From NCBI GenBank assembly GCA_036346395.1, contig CM070605.1, forward strand, positions 3,162,001 to 3,226,000: 64,000 bases of DNA, read 5' to 3'. Positions 45,701 to 56,262 of this stretch are shown piece after piece. A program made the translations under genes and the position numbers. Below the pieces are notes generated by a model that was not told the origin of the DNA, did no database searches, and worked only from the letters and a program-made list of their open reading frames with translations. Numbering within the stretch: the first letter of the stretch is position 1; each line of letters opens with the position of its first letter. Source of the stretch: Hsuehochloa calcarea (taxonomy: Eukaryota; Streptophyta; Magnoliopsida; Poales; Poaceae).

Positions 45701-46523
45701 TGTGGGTACATCGGTACACCCTGCGAGGATAAAACTATTCGAATAGCCTCGCCCTAGGTTATGGACACGCTTGGGAGGTCTTCCAAGAGTTAGACGCAAC
45801 CTTTTAAATTAAAATTTGACATGGGTGGTATGAATGGGTGTTCATGCTATTGTTGTGGTGACTAAGGGTTTAGTCACTTCAGAGGCTATTGTTGTCTTCT
45901 ATCTCTTGTTATATTGTTGTCTTTTGGTTATTTGAGCAGTAAAAACAGATTTGTCAACTTGCTTTCAAATGTATTACCTTATTGCAAATAAAGATTGCTT
46001 TGTCTTTGAAAATGAAACATCTGACCTCCACTTGAATAAGCTTGCATGTAGCATATTTCTGTGTCTGTTACTCTACACGTAAGTCTTGCGAGTACATTCC
46101 AAGTACTCACCCGGCTTTCTTTGGGCTCTTTATTTGAGGGAAGAAGGTGAGCCCCAAGGGCCTCACTTTTGTGAAATGTCTTTGTGGATTCGACGACTAG
46201 CTTGGCGGTCCGGTCGGTTGCCTTGTGGGTTAAGGGCACAATGGTCGGCTCTTTTGTTTATGGCCATCTTATGGCACTTTTGCTTCATTGTTTATTTCTT
46301 TTGTCTATGTATGTATTTGGTCTATCGGCCTCTCTTTTGTAATATCTATCTTTCGTTTATGATAACTTTGCTTGCATTTCTTGCTTGGTTCTATGTGAAT
46401 GAATGGAATTGATGCATGAACTTTGTAAAGGTGTGTATATCTTGCATTTGGGAAGTATACATGTCTCGAGTCTCGGATTATCGATTTGTGATGCTAGGAC
46501 CGAATGGATGGTTAAGCATTACA
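42794..46523 (+). repeat. F LTR2 (full-length form)
   Basis: 3.73 kb from TGTAACATCC to GCATTACA. It retains the GC-rich segment (43560-44400) missing from LTR1, including a TATTTATG box at 43795-43802 followed by CTCC and pyrimidine-rich sequence, the likely core promoter. ORFs inside the GC-rich part have no recognisable product. Confidence 0.85.
44395..44645. repeat. ~30-bp GTCGTAAG tandem array in F LTR2
   Basis: Same array as 32330-32545, but with several one- or two-base deletions per unit (for example CTCGAC for CTACGAC). Confidence 0.8.
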
Positions 46524-47317
46524 AGCAGGATAAACAGGGTCTCTAAGGTTTTGTATCGAGCCATCTTGACCGTGTAGTAACCCAAGTTGGTCGTCTTTTT
46601 AGGATATTTTGGAAAATATTATTTTCAAAGTATCAAATGATTTATGAAAGCTTAAGGAATTCTCAGATTTTATTCCTTACCTATCTTAGCTTTCTCTTCT
46701 CATCTTACTCTAATTTGAGTTTTAAAAATGGTTTACCTCTCCTTCCTTCAAAGATAGTTGTTATCATTTGATTTGGGTTTCGGGGACTAATGAGCTTGGC
46801 AAATTTAAGTGGTGGTTGCCCTCTACAAGGTTTTGAAGCTTCTGGAATGGATAAATTGCGACTAGAAGCTTGGATGCAAAACCTGGACAGCGATCTTTCA
46901 ATTTCCGGACAGCAGGCTCAAAGGTTCCAAATGGGGTAGAGAGTGAGGGGTTAATCAACTAAAACTTGTGGGAATAGGAGGGTAAGATGTGATACTAGTT
47001 AGCTATGTATCTAACACTAATTTCTTTGGTTGAACCTTGCTCTTTAATGGTAATAGCCCTTACCTGCTATTCTGATTTTTATCTTCTCAATCAATTACTC
47101 GTTCATTCGATACGGGTTAGTTGCATTGGGAAGTTGAACCTTGGTTTTGTGATTCCTTGCTGTTTTTGGAGTCTTTGTATAAGCATGTTTTAAGTTTATA
47201 CACTTGTTGTTTTGGCTTTCGATTAGGGGGGTATTCCATTCCCCTAGTCGCTGGCGTTTCGCTTTCTGTTGGCTTTGACTTTTGAGTCTAGTTTTAACCA
47301 AAGTTTCTTGTAACAGG
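46524..47317 (+). other. F leader, second copy
   Basis: Near-identical to 37591-38386, including the pre-gag TTCTTGTAACAG. No ORF supported. Confidence 0.75.
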
Positions 47318-48462
47318 ATGGCCGGACGCACTCGCAGCGGCCAAGGCCAGTCAGCTGGTCCGGACGAGGATCTTCCTCCTCCTCCGACCATGGTCGAGGT
47401 CCTTCTTGAGATCGAGCGCAACCGTGCAGAGGACAGGAGGATTCTTCTGGACGTTATCGCGCGTAACACTTCTGCCATTACCGGTGCTTCAGGATCCGGG
47501 CAAGGGAGTGGACACCAGCCACGTGGGGGACTCGCGGAGTTTCTTCGCACCCAGCCCCCCACGTTCTCGTGTCCGAGGACCGCTTGACGCAGACGATCGC
47601 TTCGTGCGGTTGAGCGAAAGCCAGATAGCGCAGCGCTGGAGCACGAGAAGGCGCTGTTCGCTTCGCACCAGCTGGAGGGTGCCGCTTTGTCTTGGTGGGA
47701 GAGCTTTCTCGCCAGCACTGACGGTCACCGTCACACAGGAGGAGTTTCGCCGCCTTCCGTCGAGTCACATTCCTTCCAGCCTGATGAGGCTGAAGAAGAA
47801 GGAGTTCTTGTCGCTCAGACAAGGACGTTCCTCAGTCACGGAGTATCTTTACGAGTTCAACCATTTGGCTCGTTATGCTCCGGAAGAGGTGGCCACGGAT
47901 GAGGCCAAGCAAGAGAAGTTCAAGGATGGTTTGTCTGAGGAGCTTCAGGACAAGCTATCCATCGTTGACTTCCCGGATTTCCAGGCCTTGGTGGACAAGG
48001 CCATCGTCGCTGAGCACTCAGGGAGAGCGCTTGTGGATTCCCGCAAGCGTAAGTGGGAGGCCCACAAGTCATCTAGGGCGGCTATTCGCTTGATCCATCT
48101 CGAAGTCGCGACGACCAAAGACTCCCGAGGCCGTCAGCACTTTCTCTTCGTCCTTCGCAGGCCGTGTCCCAATCACGTGCACCTGCGAGTCAGCAGGGTG
48201 GCCCCCGCAACCCGGCTGCCGGGGTTACTTGCTTCTCCTGCAACCAAAAGGGGCATTATGCGAACCAATGCCCTAAGAAGACAGGAGCAGTCCCTCGTCC
48301 TAATGGAGGACGCGGGCAAGGAGGCGGTTCTTCGCAGGACCTGAAGATAGTCCCTGCTACCCAAGTCATGGGTAGTGGTCGCGTCAACCTCATCTCAGCG
48401 GAGGAAGCACAGGAGGCACCTGACGTTGTGTTGGGTACGCTTTCTGTTAACTCTCATTCGGA
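47318..48462 (+). pseudogene. gag: F gag, second copy, truncated before protease
   Basis: ATG at 47318, same start as the first copy. Frame changes near 47490-47760, then the shared core (SLMRLKKKEFLSL, VTEYLYEFNHLARYAPEEV). This copy keeps an intact CX2CX4HX4C knuckle, CFSCNQKGHYANQC (about 48224-48265). Sequence collinear with F ends at about 48462 (TTAACTCTCATT) and continues as D LTR. Confidence 0.88.
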
Positions 48463-48990
48463 GTGACGGAGGATCCTTTGGATCGGGCTTGAAGTTAGCT
48501 TTCCAACAAGCCCAAAAACACCCAAATCGGACTTCGTATGAGAAAGTTATGACATTTTACTCGGATCGCCCTGCTGATTCTCGAATCGAATTTGAGGTGA
48601 TTCCGAATCCGAATTGAATTATGAGTTGATTCCGAATTTGAATTTGGTTGGGCTTGTGGAAGTTTCGAATTTGACTTGGATTCTTGGGCTTCTCTTCCCT
48701 TGCTTGTCTCCCACGAGGTTCTCCTCCATTGTGATGGTCTTTCTTCAAGAACAACCTCATATCCTTCATCTCCGTTCATTATTGAATCTTCCAATCTGAG
48801 CACAAGCAAAACACTAGTTTTAGGTAGTATGAAATTCTCAACTAATTTAAAAGTAAATTCAGTGAACAGATTCACCTGTTGAATAAGCTTCTCTTATTTT
48901 TCAACTCTCTTAGTAAGCTCGTGTTGTTCTGAGGTATTTAATGAATTGAAAACATTATATGAAACAACGTAGCTAAGGATGTCCGCATCA
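48463..48990 (-). repeat. D 5' LTR fragment, outer part
   Basis: Collinear with 28051-28587, ending at the same GTCCGCATCA. D LTR positions equivalent to 27638-28050 are missing here, so about 0.4 kb of D LTR was lost along with the right end of F. Confidence 0.88.
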
Positions 48991-48995
48991 GAAGC

Positions 48996-49656
48996 AGTAG
49001 CACCTCTGGGGTGGACCCAAAGCCCCTCTGAAGGGTCCCCGTGATCCCCGGAGCAGCACCACTTCTGGGGTGGACCCAAAGCCCCTCCGAAGGATTCCCG
49101 GAGCCCCACGAGGCCCGGAGCAGCAGGACCTCCGGGGTGGACCCTAAGCCTCCCCGAAGGGTCCCCGCGATCCCCGGAGCGGCAGGACCTCCGGGCCACC
49201 TCCAAGATGGACCCGAAGCCCCCGCCGAAGGGTCCCTAGAGCCCCCGCGAGGCCTAGAGCAACAGGACCTCCAGGCCGCCTCTGGGTGGAACCCGAAGCC
49301 CTTACTAGCTATCCTAGACCGGAGGCACCAACATGATGGACTAGGCCCAGGAGCGCCCACCATGGACCAAGGCCTAGGCGTAGGGGGGGTAATGTCCCTG
49401 TAGCCCCTACGCACGTAGTATTGTCATAGGGTTAGAAGGGTAATGTACAAGACCCTCTCACAAAGGACTAAAAATAGGGGGTCACACCCCTCCTGTAGAG
49501 GGGAGAAAAAAATCATCAATACGAACTCCCCGGAGTAGTAACAGTCATCTCGTTCTTATCACTAGCTAGTCCCCTCTCCTGAGGATCCCAAGAGCCCTTC
49601 TAGGCTTGTCCGAGGTCCCCCTTCTCTTACTGTATAGCTCATTTTTTGCTACGACA
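48996..49656 (+). repeat. E 5' LTR, right part
   Basis: Continues the E LTR after D. It has the rest of the ~60-bp CTCCGGGGTGGACCC array (to about 49300), a TAAAAATA where the 3' LTR has TATAAATA (49469-49476), and the end GCTACGACA. With 27407-27563 it totals about 0.82 kb, against 826 bp for the 3' LTR. Confidence 0.9.
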
Positions 49657-49658
49657 GT

Positions 49659-49675
49659 TGGCGCCGTTCGTGGGG
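49659..49675 (+). promoter_or_regulatory. E primer-binding site
   Basis: TGGCGCCGTTCGTGGGG begins two bases after the 5' LTR. TGGCGCCG...GTGGGGA sites are usual in grass Tat-type elements. The priming tRNA is not the initiator tRNA-Met; I do not assign it. Confidence 0.75.
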
Positions 49676-49710
49676 ACCGACAAGTCGAGCACATACCCCA
49701 AAGCACGAGA

Positions 49711-50750
49711 ATGGCACCTCAGAGAGCCGCGCCTCACACTCCTTGGTCCGGCCGCATGGCCGGCCGAACCGCCTAGCGCCCCGAGGGCTAAGCAAAGCAG
49801 GGCCTCTCAGGCCGCAGCGGTTGCTGCCCGCCCCGAGGAAGAGACCGACCACTCCATGCAGGAGAACACCGTAGTTGGCGAGGCACCCGGGATTCGTGCG
49901 CCCGCTTCAGCCACGACCCGCCCGCGGAGGTAGCGCAGACAGCGCACGAATTGCTCCAGCAGGAGCTGGCCGACCTGCGCCGGGAGTTGCTTGACCTCCG
50001 ACAGCGCGGGGATGGCCCCGCCGCCGCCCCCGAGGGGGGGGGGCTCTGTCCAGAGCTGTGGCCCCCACCGCATCGGGGTCCCCCGCTACTACTCCCGCAC
50101 CTGTGTTCTAGGGGGATCCTAGTTCCCCCTTGAGCGCAGAGCTGGAGGCAGCCCGCTGGCCACAGGGCTTCAAGATGCCAGAAGTCTGGCCCTTCGAAGG
50201 GTCGACGGATCCCGCAGAGTTCCTCCGCGTCAACGAGATAGCCATCGAGGCCGTCGGAGGGGACGACACCACGAAGGCAAAAAGCATGACCCTGGCCTTG
50301 AGGGGGATAGCGTTGACATGGTTTTTTACCATCCCCCCGCGCTTTGTGTACACGTGGGAACAACTGCGGGACCTGGTACGCAACAGCTTCTAGGGAAACT
50401 ATGCCGAACCAAAGGGTGCAGGGGATCTATTCGCCATGAAGCAAGCCCCAGGCAAATCCCTCCGTAGCTTCTTCAGAAGGTTCGCGGAGGTCAAGTGCCA
50501 AGTAAAGGGGGTCAACGAGACAACCGTCATCGACACCCCAACTTACGGACTCCAGAAAGGACCCCTGGCAGAGCGACTCGCCGGCAAGCCCCTCCACTCG
50601 GTGGCGGAGCTCTTCAACAAAATGGAGGAGTACGCCAGAGCGGAGGAAAATAGCACCCGGCGGGGAGGGGCCTCGGGCCACACCACAGCGGGAGCCACGG
50701 CAGCCGGGCCAAGCCCCCCCGAAAGAACCAAGAGCAATGGTCGCGGCTGA
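49711..50750 (+). pseudogene. gag: E gag, broken
   Basis: An ATG at 49711 starts MAPQRAAPHTPWSGRMAG, but the frame stops early. The gag core is in another frame from about 50150: FKMPEVWPFEGSTDPAEFL and AKSMTLALRGIALTWFF, then an in-frame TAG at 50391, then APGKSLRSFFRRFAEVKCQV and ERLAGKPLHSVAELFNKMEE. This is the capsid-like Retrotrans_gag domain of Tat elements. Confidence 0.85.
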
Positions 50751-51750
50751 AGCAGCCCGGTCGCAGAACGACAACCGTTCGAGGAGGCAGAACGTGTACA
50801 ACATCGAAGACAAAGAACAGCCAAAGACCTCGGGCGGGCACACGGAGGTGCGGCCGCGCCGGCGTGACGGAAGGAATGCCGGCCGGCCGTTTCTGCGACC
50901 TTCACGGCGAAGGGTCTCATACAACCCTACAATGCCGAACCCCCCGAGACGGCCGCGAAAGACCACTCCTGTTCTGCGACCTGCACGGCGAAGGGTCCCA
51001 TGCCACCCAGCGCTGTCGCACAATCGCCGCCATGCAAGAGTACATGAGCCGTGATCGACTGGCGGCACCAAACGACGGGGGAGGGTCGGGGAACCAACTG
51101 CCCGCCCCGCCCCCGAGGCCTCGCATCGAAGGAACCCAACTGGAGTAGCAGCAGAGGATCATCAACATGATCGCGAGCGGCTCATCGTCGGGGCTGTCAT
51201 CAAAAAGGCCGCGGCGGGCTTACGCACGCCAAATCCACCATGTGGCAGCGTGCTCGACTTCTAGCCCGCCCCGCTACGCTGAAATACCCATCACCTTCGG
51301 CCTCAAAGATGCCAGAGGCGTGCATTTCCCTCACCAGGATCCTCTGGTCATCTCGGCCAATATTGCGGATTTCAAGGTGCCCCACGTGCTGGTGGACGGA
51401 GGAAGCTCCGCGGACCTATTGTTCGCGGAGGCTTTCGACAAAATGATGATCCCAAGGAACCGACTGTCACCACCGGGCATCCCCCTGGTGGTCTTCGGTG
51501 GAAGGCCGGTAATTGCCTTGGGACAGATCAATTTATCCGTCACTTTCAATGACGGCTACGCCTATCGCATGGAGATTATGACGTTCAACGTCGTCGAAAT
51601 GCCGTATCAATATAATGTCATCATCGGCAGAGCCACGCTGAACGCATTCGGCGCCATAGCGCACCACAACTACCTCTGCATGAAGATCCCCGCCCACGAA
51701 GGGGTAGTCACGGTGCGGGGAGATCAAGACCCCACAAGACAGACCGAGCT
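50751..51750 (+). pseudogene. E gag-pol junction with doubled CHHC motif, and protease
   Basis: Two near-identical zinc-knuckle-like motifs, FCDLHGEGSHTTLQC (about 50880) and FCDLHGEGSHATQRC (about 50980), lie 100 bp apart in shifted frames. The protease runs from ATG 51167: RQIHHVAACS, ITFGLKDARGVHFPHQDPLV, then the catalytic-site region VLVDGGSSADLLF (Gly-Gly where DTG/DSG is usual) and NVIIGRATLNAFGAI. Confidence 0.75.
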
Positions 51751-53620
51751 CGAAACATTATCCCCCGCTCGCCATGTCCACGCCATGGGAACAGGCGCTG
51801 CACAGCCCAAAAGCGCCCCGACGAGGTGGGCGCCGAAGGCCAGCTCCTTCGGGTCCCTATCGCCGAAGATGAACCAGACAAAACGGTGGCCCTCAACGCC
51901 GAGCTGTCAGCCACAGCCTACGGAGACATGCTTGGCGTGCTCCGCCGCAACAAGGACATCTTCTCTTGGGGCCCCGAGGATATCCCAGGGTTCCCGAGGG
52001 AAGTCACCGAGCATCGGCTGACACTGCGAAGCGACGCGGTGCCCAAGAAGCAGAAGTTGCGCCACATGTCGGTGGAGCGGCTGGAAGCCGCAAAGAAGGA
52101 GGTCACCAGGCTCTTAAAAGCCGGCGTGATCAGGGAGATTAAGCACTCGGAGTGGCTGACCAACCTGGTCGTCGTGCGAAAGGGGGAAGGGGGAAGGGGA
52201 CTGGCACATGTGCGTTGACTTCACCTATCTCAACAAGGCCACCCCCAAAGATGATTTCCCCTACCTCGCATTGACCAACTCGTAGACGCCACCTTGGGCT
52301 GCGAGTTAATGAGTTTCCTCGACGCCTACTCTGGTTACCACCAGGTATTCATGGTATGGGAGGACAAACTCAAGGGGCACATACTGCTACAGTCGAATGC
52401 CCTTCGGTCTGAGGAACGCGGGAGCCACGTTCAGCCGACTCATCAACAAGGTTCTTGCCGAACAGCTCGACCGGAACGTCGAAGCTTATGTCGACGACGT
52501 GGTGGTCAAGAGCAAACTCCAGGCTTCGCACGTGGCAGACCTCCAGGAGACATTCGCCAACCTCAGGGCGAAGGGGATAATGCTCAACCCCAAAAAGTGC
52601 ACCTTCGGCGTTCGGGCCGGAAAGATCCTCGGCTTCCTGGTGTCGCAAAGGGCATCGAGGTGAACCCGGAGAAGATCAAAGCCATTCAGGAGATGGCACG
52701 TCCCCGCACGGCACGCGTGGTGCAGAAACTCACAGGCTGCCTCGCAGCACTCAGCAGATTCTTGTCCCACTCGGCGGAGCGGAGCCCTTCAGATGGACCC
52801 AAGATTGCCAGGAGGCATTCCAGCAGCTCAAAGAGCCCAGCGCAGGGTGCAACCCTCTTACTGTACCTCGCAGCCTCTTCGTCCGCCGTTAGCGCGGTAC
52901 TCATCCAAGACGAAGGTGTTCAACGCTCGGTGTACTATGTATCTGAAGCTCTACAAGGCGCTAGGGTCCGGTACACCGAGCTAGAAAAGCTAGCCTACAC
53001 CCTCCTCATGGCCTCTCGCAAGCTTTGGCACTATTTTCTAGCGCACGCCATTGTCATCCCCACATCCTATCCACTGGCCTTGATACTAAGGAATAAGGAC
53101 GCATCGGGTCGCATAGGCAAGTGGGCGGTTGAGTTGGCGCCGTTCGACGTGACCTTCATCGCGCGCACAACAATAAAGTCACAGGCTTTAGCCGACTTCG
53201 TCGCCGAATGGACCCCGCAACCAGCGGACCATGCGCGAGGCAAAATTGATATACCTTGGGTAATTACCACGGATGGGTCGTGGTGCGCAGCAGGGTCCGG
53301 CGCCGCCGCCATCTTGACCGCACCAGACGGCCGGACAATTTCCTACGCGGCACGCCTAGATTTTCAACAACCAACAACGCCTCCGAGTACGAGGCCATAC
53401 TGCTCGGCCTGCGGAAAGCCAAAGCATTGGGCGCAAGACGCATAATAATCAAGAGTGATTCCTACTCGTCGTGGGCCGCCGACAAGTCATTCATAGCGAG
53501 GACCCGAGATGTCCCGTTTAGCGCGGTCGGCCGGCTAAGTATTTCCACATCATCACCGTCCAGAGCATCCCGCGCACTAGCAATGACGCGGCAGACATGT
53601 TGGCCAAAATAGCCAGCTCC
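51751..53620 (+). pseudogene. pol: E reverse transcriptase and two RNase H domains
   Basis: RT: FSWGPEDIPGFPREVTEHRL, AAKKEVTRLLKAGVIREIKH, MCVDFTYLNKATPKDDFP, SFLDAYSGYHQVFM, MPFGLRNAGATFSRLINKV, the catalytic YVDDVVVKS (52489-52515) and LNPKKCTFGVRAGKILGF. First RNase H: RSVYYVSEALQGARVRYTEL, AYTLLMASRKLWHYF and IARTTIKSQALADFVAEW. Second, archaeal-type RNase H: WVITTDGSWCAAGSGAAAIL, then ASEYEAILLGLRKAKALGA and IIIKSDS. The tandem RNase H is diagnostic of Tat. Frame changes near 52200, 52395, 52660 and 53370. Confidence 0.9.
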
Positions 53621-54940
53621 AACGAGAACCCCCCGCCAGACGTACTGTACTCCAGGATGGAGGAGCCATCAACTGCCCCGGGAGTACCAGGGGCTGCCCC
53701 GGGAGCATCAGGGGCTGCCCCGGATATACTAATGACCCAAGAGTCTCTCCTCGTTCTCCAAATCAGTAGCACGGACTGGCGGAATTCTATTCGAAACTAC
53801 CTTGGAGGAGAAGAGCCCGACGAAGCAGCTGAGGCAAGCCGCCTAAAGCACCGAGCTCGCAACTACCGCATCATCGATGACCAACTGTATGAGGGAGGCG
53901 TCTGGGCCCCGTTGTTGCGGTACATCTCCCAGGCCGAAGGTCAATCTTTGCTGAGAGAAGTACACGAGAGATTCTGCGGAGCACACCAAGCACCCTGGAG
54001 CCTCGTGGCAAAGACTTTCCGCCAAGGTTTCTATTGGCCTACGGCGGTCCAGGACGCACAGGACCTGGTGCAACACTGCCAGGGTTGCCAATGGGCCAGC
54101 CATCATTCCAAAGTACCGCCTATACCGTTGTAGCCACTTGCTCCAATATGGCCCTTCGCGCGGTGGGGGCTCGACATCATTGGCCCCTTTCCCACTGCCA
54201 AGGGCAGCCTCTGGTTCGCATTCGTCGCTATCGAGTACTTCTCCAGATGGGTGGAGGCAGAACCAGTCACCAAAATCACGGCCTCAGTGGCACAACACTT
54301 CGTCTGGAGGAACATCGTGTGTCGGTACGGTGTGCCCCGAGACATCGTCACCGACAACGGCACCCAATTTTATTTCGTGGCCTTCCGAGCCTTCTGCCAG
54401 AGCATCGGCAGCACCATATGCTTCGCATTGGTCGACCACCCCGAGTCGAACGGGGCGGTAGAGTGTGCCAGTGGCAACTTGCTGGGCGGAATAACCAAGC
54501 GCCTCATGGCCCTCCCAAAGGGGTTATGGCTGGAGGAGCTCCAAAAGGCCTTATGGGCAATCCGCACTTCCCTAACAAGGGTCACAGGCTTCTCCCCGTT
54601 CAAACTCCTTTTTGGGGACGAGGCAGTGACCCTGTGGAAATTGCGGGAAAATCCTCCGCAACCAGAAGGACGGCACGCAGACGATCGCTGCAGATCGATA
54701 GATCTTCTAGAAGAGCACCGCATCGAAGCAATCTCAACAATGACGAAGTACGCCGAGGGGGTCGCTCGGGCATACAATTGGAAGGTCAGAATCCGCACCC
54801 TGGCCCCAAGCGACATGGTACTCAAGAGAGCGACAAACACCACGGCACTAGGAAAGTTCGAATCAAAGTGGGAAGGCCCCTACGTCATCACCCGGACCAC
54901 AAGGGCAAGGTCCTACTACATAGCAACGCCGGAAGGATAG
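53597..54940 (+). pseudogene. pol: E integrase
   Basis: N-terminal region RYISQAEGQSLLREVHERFC, then CQGCQWASHH (zinc-binding), a TAG at 54131, then the core with GLDIIGPFPTAKG, VTDNGTQFYF and PESNGAVECASGN (the D, D, E positions), LPKGLWLEELQKALWAIRTS, and the C-terminal KFESKWEGPYVI. An in-frame Pro/Gly/Ala repeat (GVPGAAPGASGAAP, about 53680-53730) lies near the start. It ends at TAG 54940. The core keeps all three catalytic acidic residues. Confidence 0.88.
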
Positions 54941-55110
54941 TGGTTGGGCCACACGTGGAATACTAAGAGCCTCCGAAAGTACTACCCCTAGATAGCACTG
55001 GCTACGCCCGGACTACAGCTCCCCCCGTGTGTGCGCAGGGGAACCTTGTACTCATGTATGCGCATTTTGGCAAAGCAATAAGACTAGACAGCCATGTACA
55101 AGATGGAAAA

Positions 55111-55474
55111 GACGCCTAACGGGGCTCCGAACCCCGGTGCACACTAACTCACCCCAGAGGTGTGAAGTGTATAAACTAACACCGCGCATGGCCCACGGCC
55201 CCGGTACTAAACATGGTCCGTCGCGGACACAAAGAAAAGACGCCTAACGGGGCTCCGAGCCCCGGCGCTCACTAACTCACCCCAGAGGTGTGAAGTGTAT
55301 AAACTAACACCGCGCATGGCCCACGGCCCCGGTACTAAACGCGATCCGTCGCGGACACAAAGAAAGACGCCTAACGGGGCTCCGAGCCCCGGCGCACCCT
55401 AACTCACCCCAGAGGTGTGAAGTGTATAAACTAACACTGCGCATGGCCCACGGCCCCGGTACTAAACGCGGTCC
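55111..55474. repeat. 127-bp tandem repeat in E (about 2.9 copies)
   Basis: Units begin GACGCCTAACGGGGCTCCGA at 55111, 55239 and 55366, include CACCCCAGAGGTGTGAAGTG and end CGGACACAAAGAAA. Copies are nearly identical. Confidence 0.92.
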
Positions 55475-55477
55475 CTA

Positions 55478-55965
55478 GCATAAATCACAAGGGGCTTCCT
55501 CGAAGCCCAACCTAAAAATATATGGGGGACGGCGCAGGCCCCGCCTCCCCCTCGTATAAATCACAAGGAGCTCCCTCGGAGCCCAACCTAAAAAATATGG
55601 GGGACGGCGCAGGCTCCGTCTCCCCCTCGCATAAATCACAAGGAGCTCCCTCGGAGCCCAACCTAAAAAATATGGGGGACGAAGCAGGCTCCGCCTCCCC
55701 CTCACATAATTCATAAGGGGCTCCCTCGGAGCCCAACCTAAAAAATATGGGGGACGGCGTAGGCTCCGCCTCCCCCTCGCATAAATCACAAGGGGCTCCC
55801 TCGGAGCCCAACCTAAAAAATATGGGGGACGGCGTAGGCTCCGCCTCCCCCTCGCATAATTCACAAGTGGGCTCCCTCTGAGCCCAACCTAAAAAATATG
55901 GGGGACGGCGCAGGCTACGCCTCCCCCTCACATAATTCACAAGGGGCTCCCTCGGAGCCCAACCC
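55478..55965. repeat. 75-bp tandem repeat in E (about 6.5 copies)
   Basis: Unit CATAAATCACAAGGGGCTCC, CTCGGAGCCCAACCTAAAAA, ATATGGGGGACGGCG, CAGGCTCCGCCTCCCCCTCG. Because 75 is a multiple of three, long ORFs with a 25-residue repeat appear in several frames; I treat them as by-products. Confidence 0.93.
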
Positions 55966-56026
55966 AACAAAATAATAATAAGATAAAACAAAATATAGGG
56001 CATCACACTCCACCGCAATCCAAAGA

Positions 56027-56220
56027 CAAGAAACAAAAGTACAGTACAACATTACAACACTCTAAAAAAGAAACAATAGTACAGTACAACGTTACAACAC
56101 TTCGAAAAAGAAACAATAGTACAATACAACGTTACAACACTCCGAAAAAGAAACAATAGTACAGTACAACGTTACAACACTCCGAAAAAGAAACAATAGT
56201 ACATCACAATTATACAACTC
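56027..56220. repeat. 40-bp tandem repeat in E (about 4.7 copies)
   Basis: AAACAATAGTACAGTACAAC then GTTACAACACTCCGAAAAAG, with the same phase at 56071, 56111, 56151 and 56191: exactly 40-bp spacing. Confidence 0.95.
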
Positions 56221-56262
56221 TCTGCGCAATCCTCTCCGTACAAGAAAACGTGCTTCCCAAAG

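Larger units (their letters stand above)
31582..48462 (+). mobile_element. Element F: Tekay/Del-type chromovirus, LTR-internal-LTR-partial internal
   Basis: Inserted in D's 5' LTR. LTR1 31582-37590 (with solo LTR G inside), internal region 37591-42793 (gag, protease, RT, RNase H, integrase, chromodomain), LTR2 42794-46523, then a second copy of the leader and gag (46524-48462) cut off in the protease region. No third LTR follows; the next base is in the middle of D's LTR. LTRs begin TGTAACATCC and end GCATTACA, and are long, as usual for Tekay/Del. The arrangement implies recombination between elements or a tandem intermediate, followed by deletion. Confidence 0.88.
27564..48990 (-). mobile_element. 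Element D: non-autonomous gag-only Ty3/gypsy element, - strand
   Basis: Inserted in E's 5' LTR with target duplication GAAGC on both sides. On the - strand: 5' LTR remnants (48990-48463 and 31581-31511, split by F), a primer-binding site at 31508-31497, an untranslated leader of about 1 kb, a broken gag, a 460-codon ORF, a polypurine tract and 3' LTR 28587-27564. There is no protease, RT or integrase, so it would need proteins from another element. D's own sequence is about 4.5 kb. Confidence 0.88.

Noticed and set aside
55475..56036. Long - strand ORFs with a 25-residue Arg/Pro-rich repeat
   Set aside because: They arise from the 75-bp tandem repeat, whose period is a multiple of three and keeps several frames open. 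No start context or relation to a known protein.
55111..56220. CRISPR-like array
   Set aside because: The repeats are head-to-tail without unique spacers, and the setting is a plant retrotransposon.
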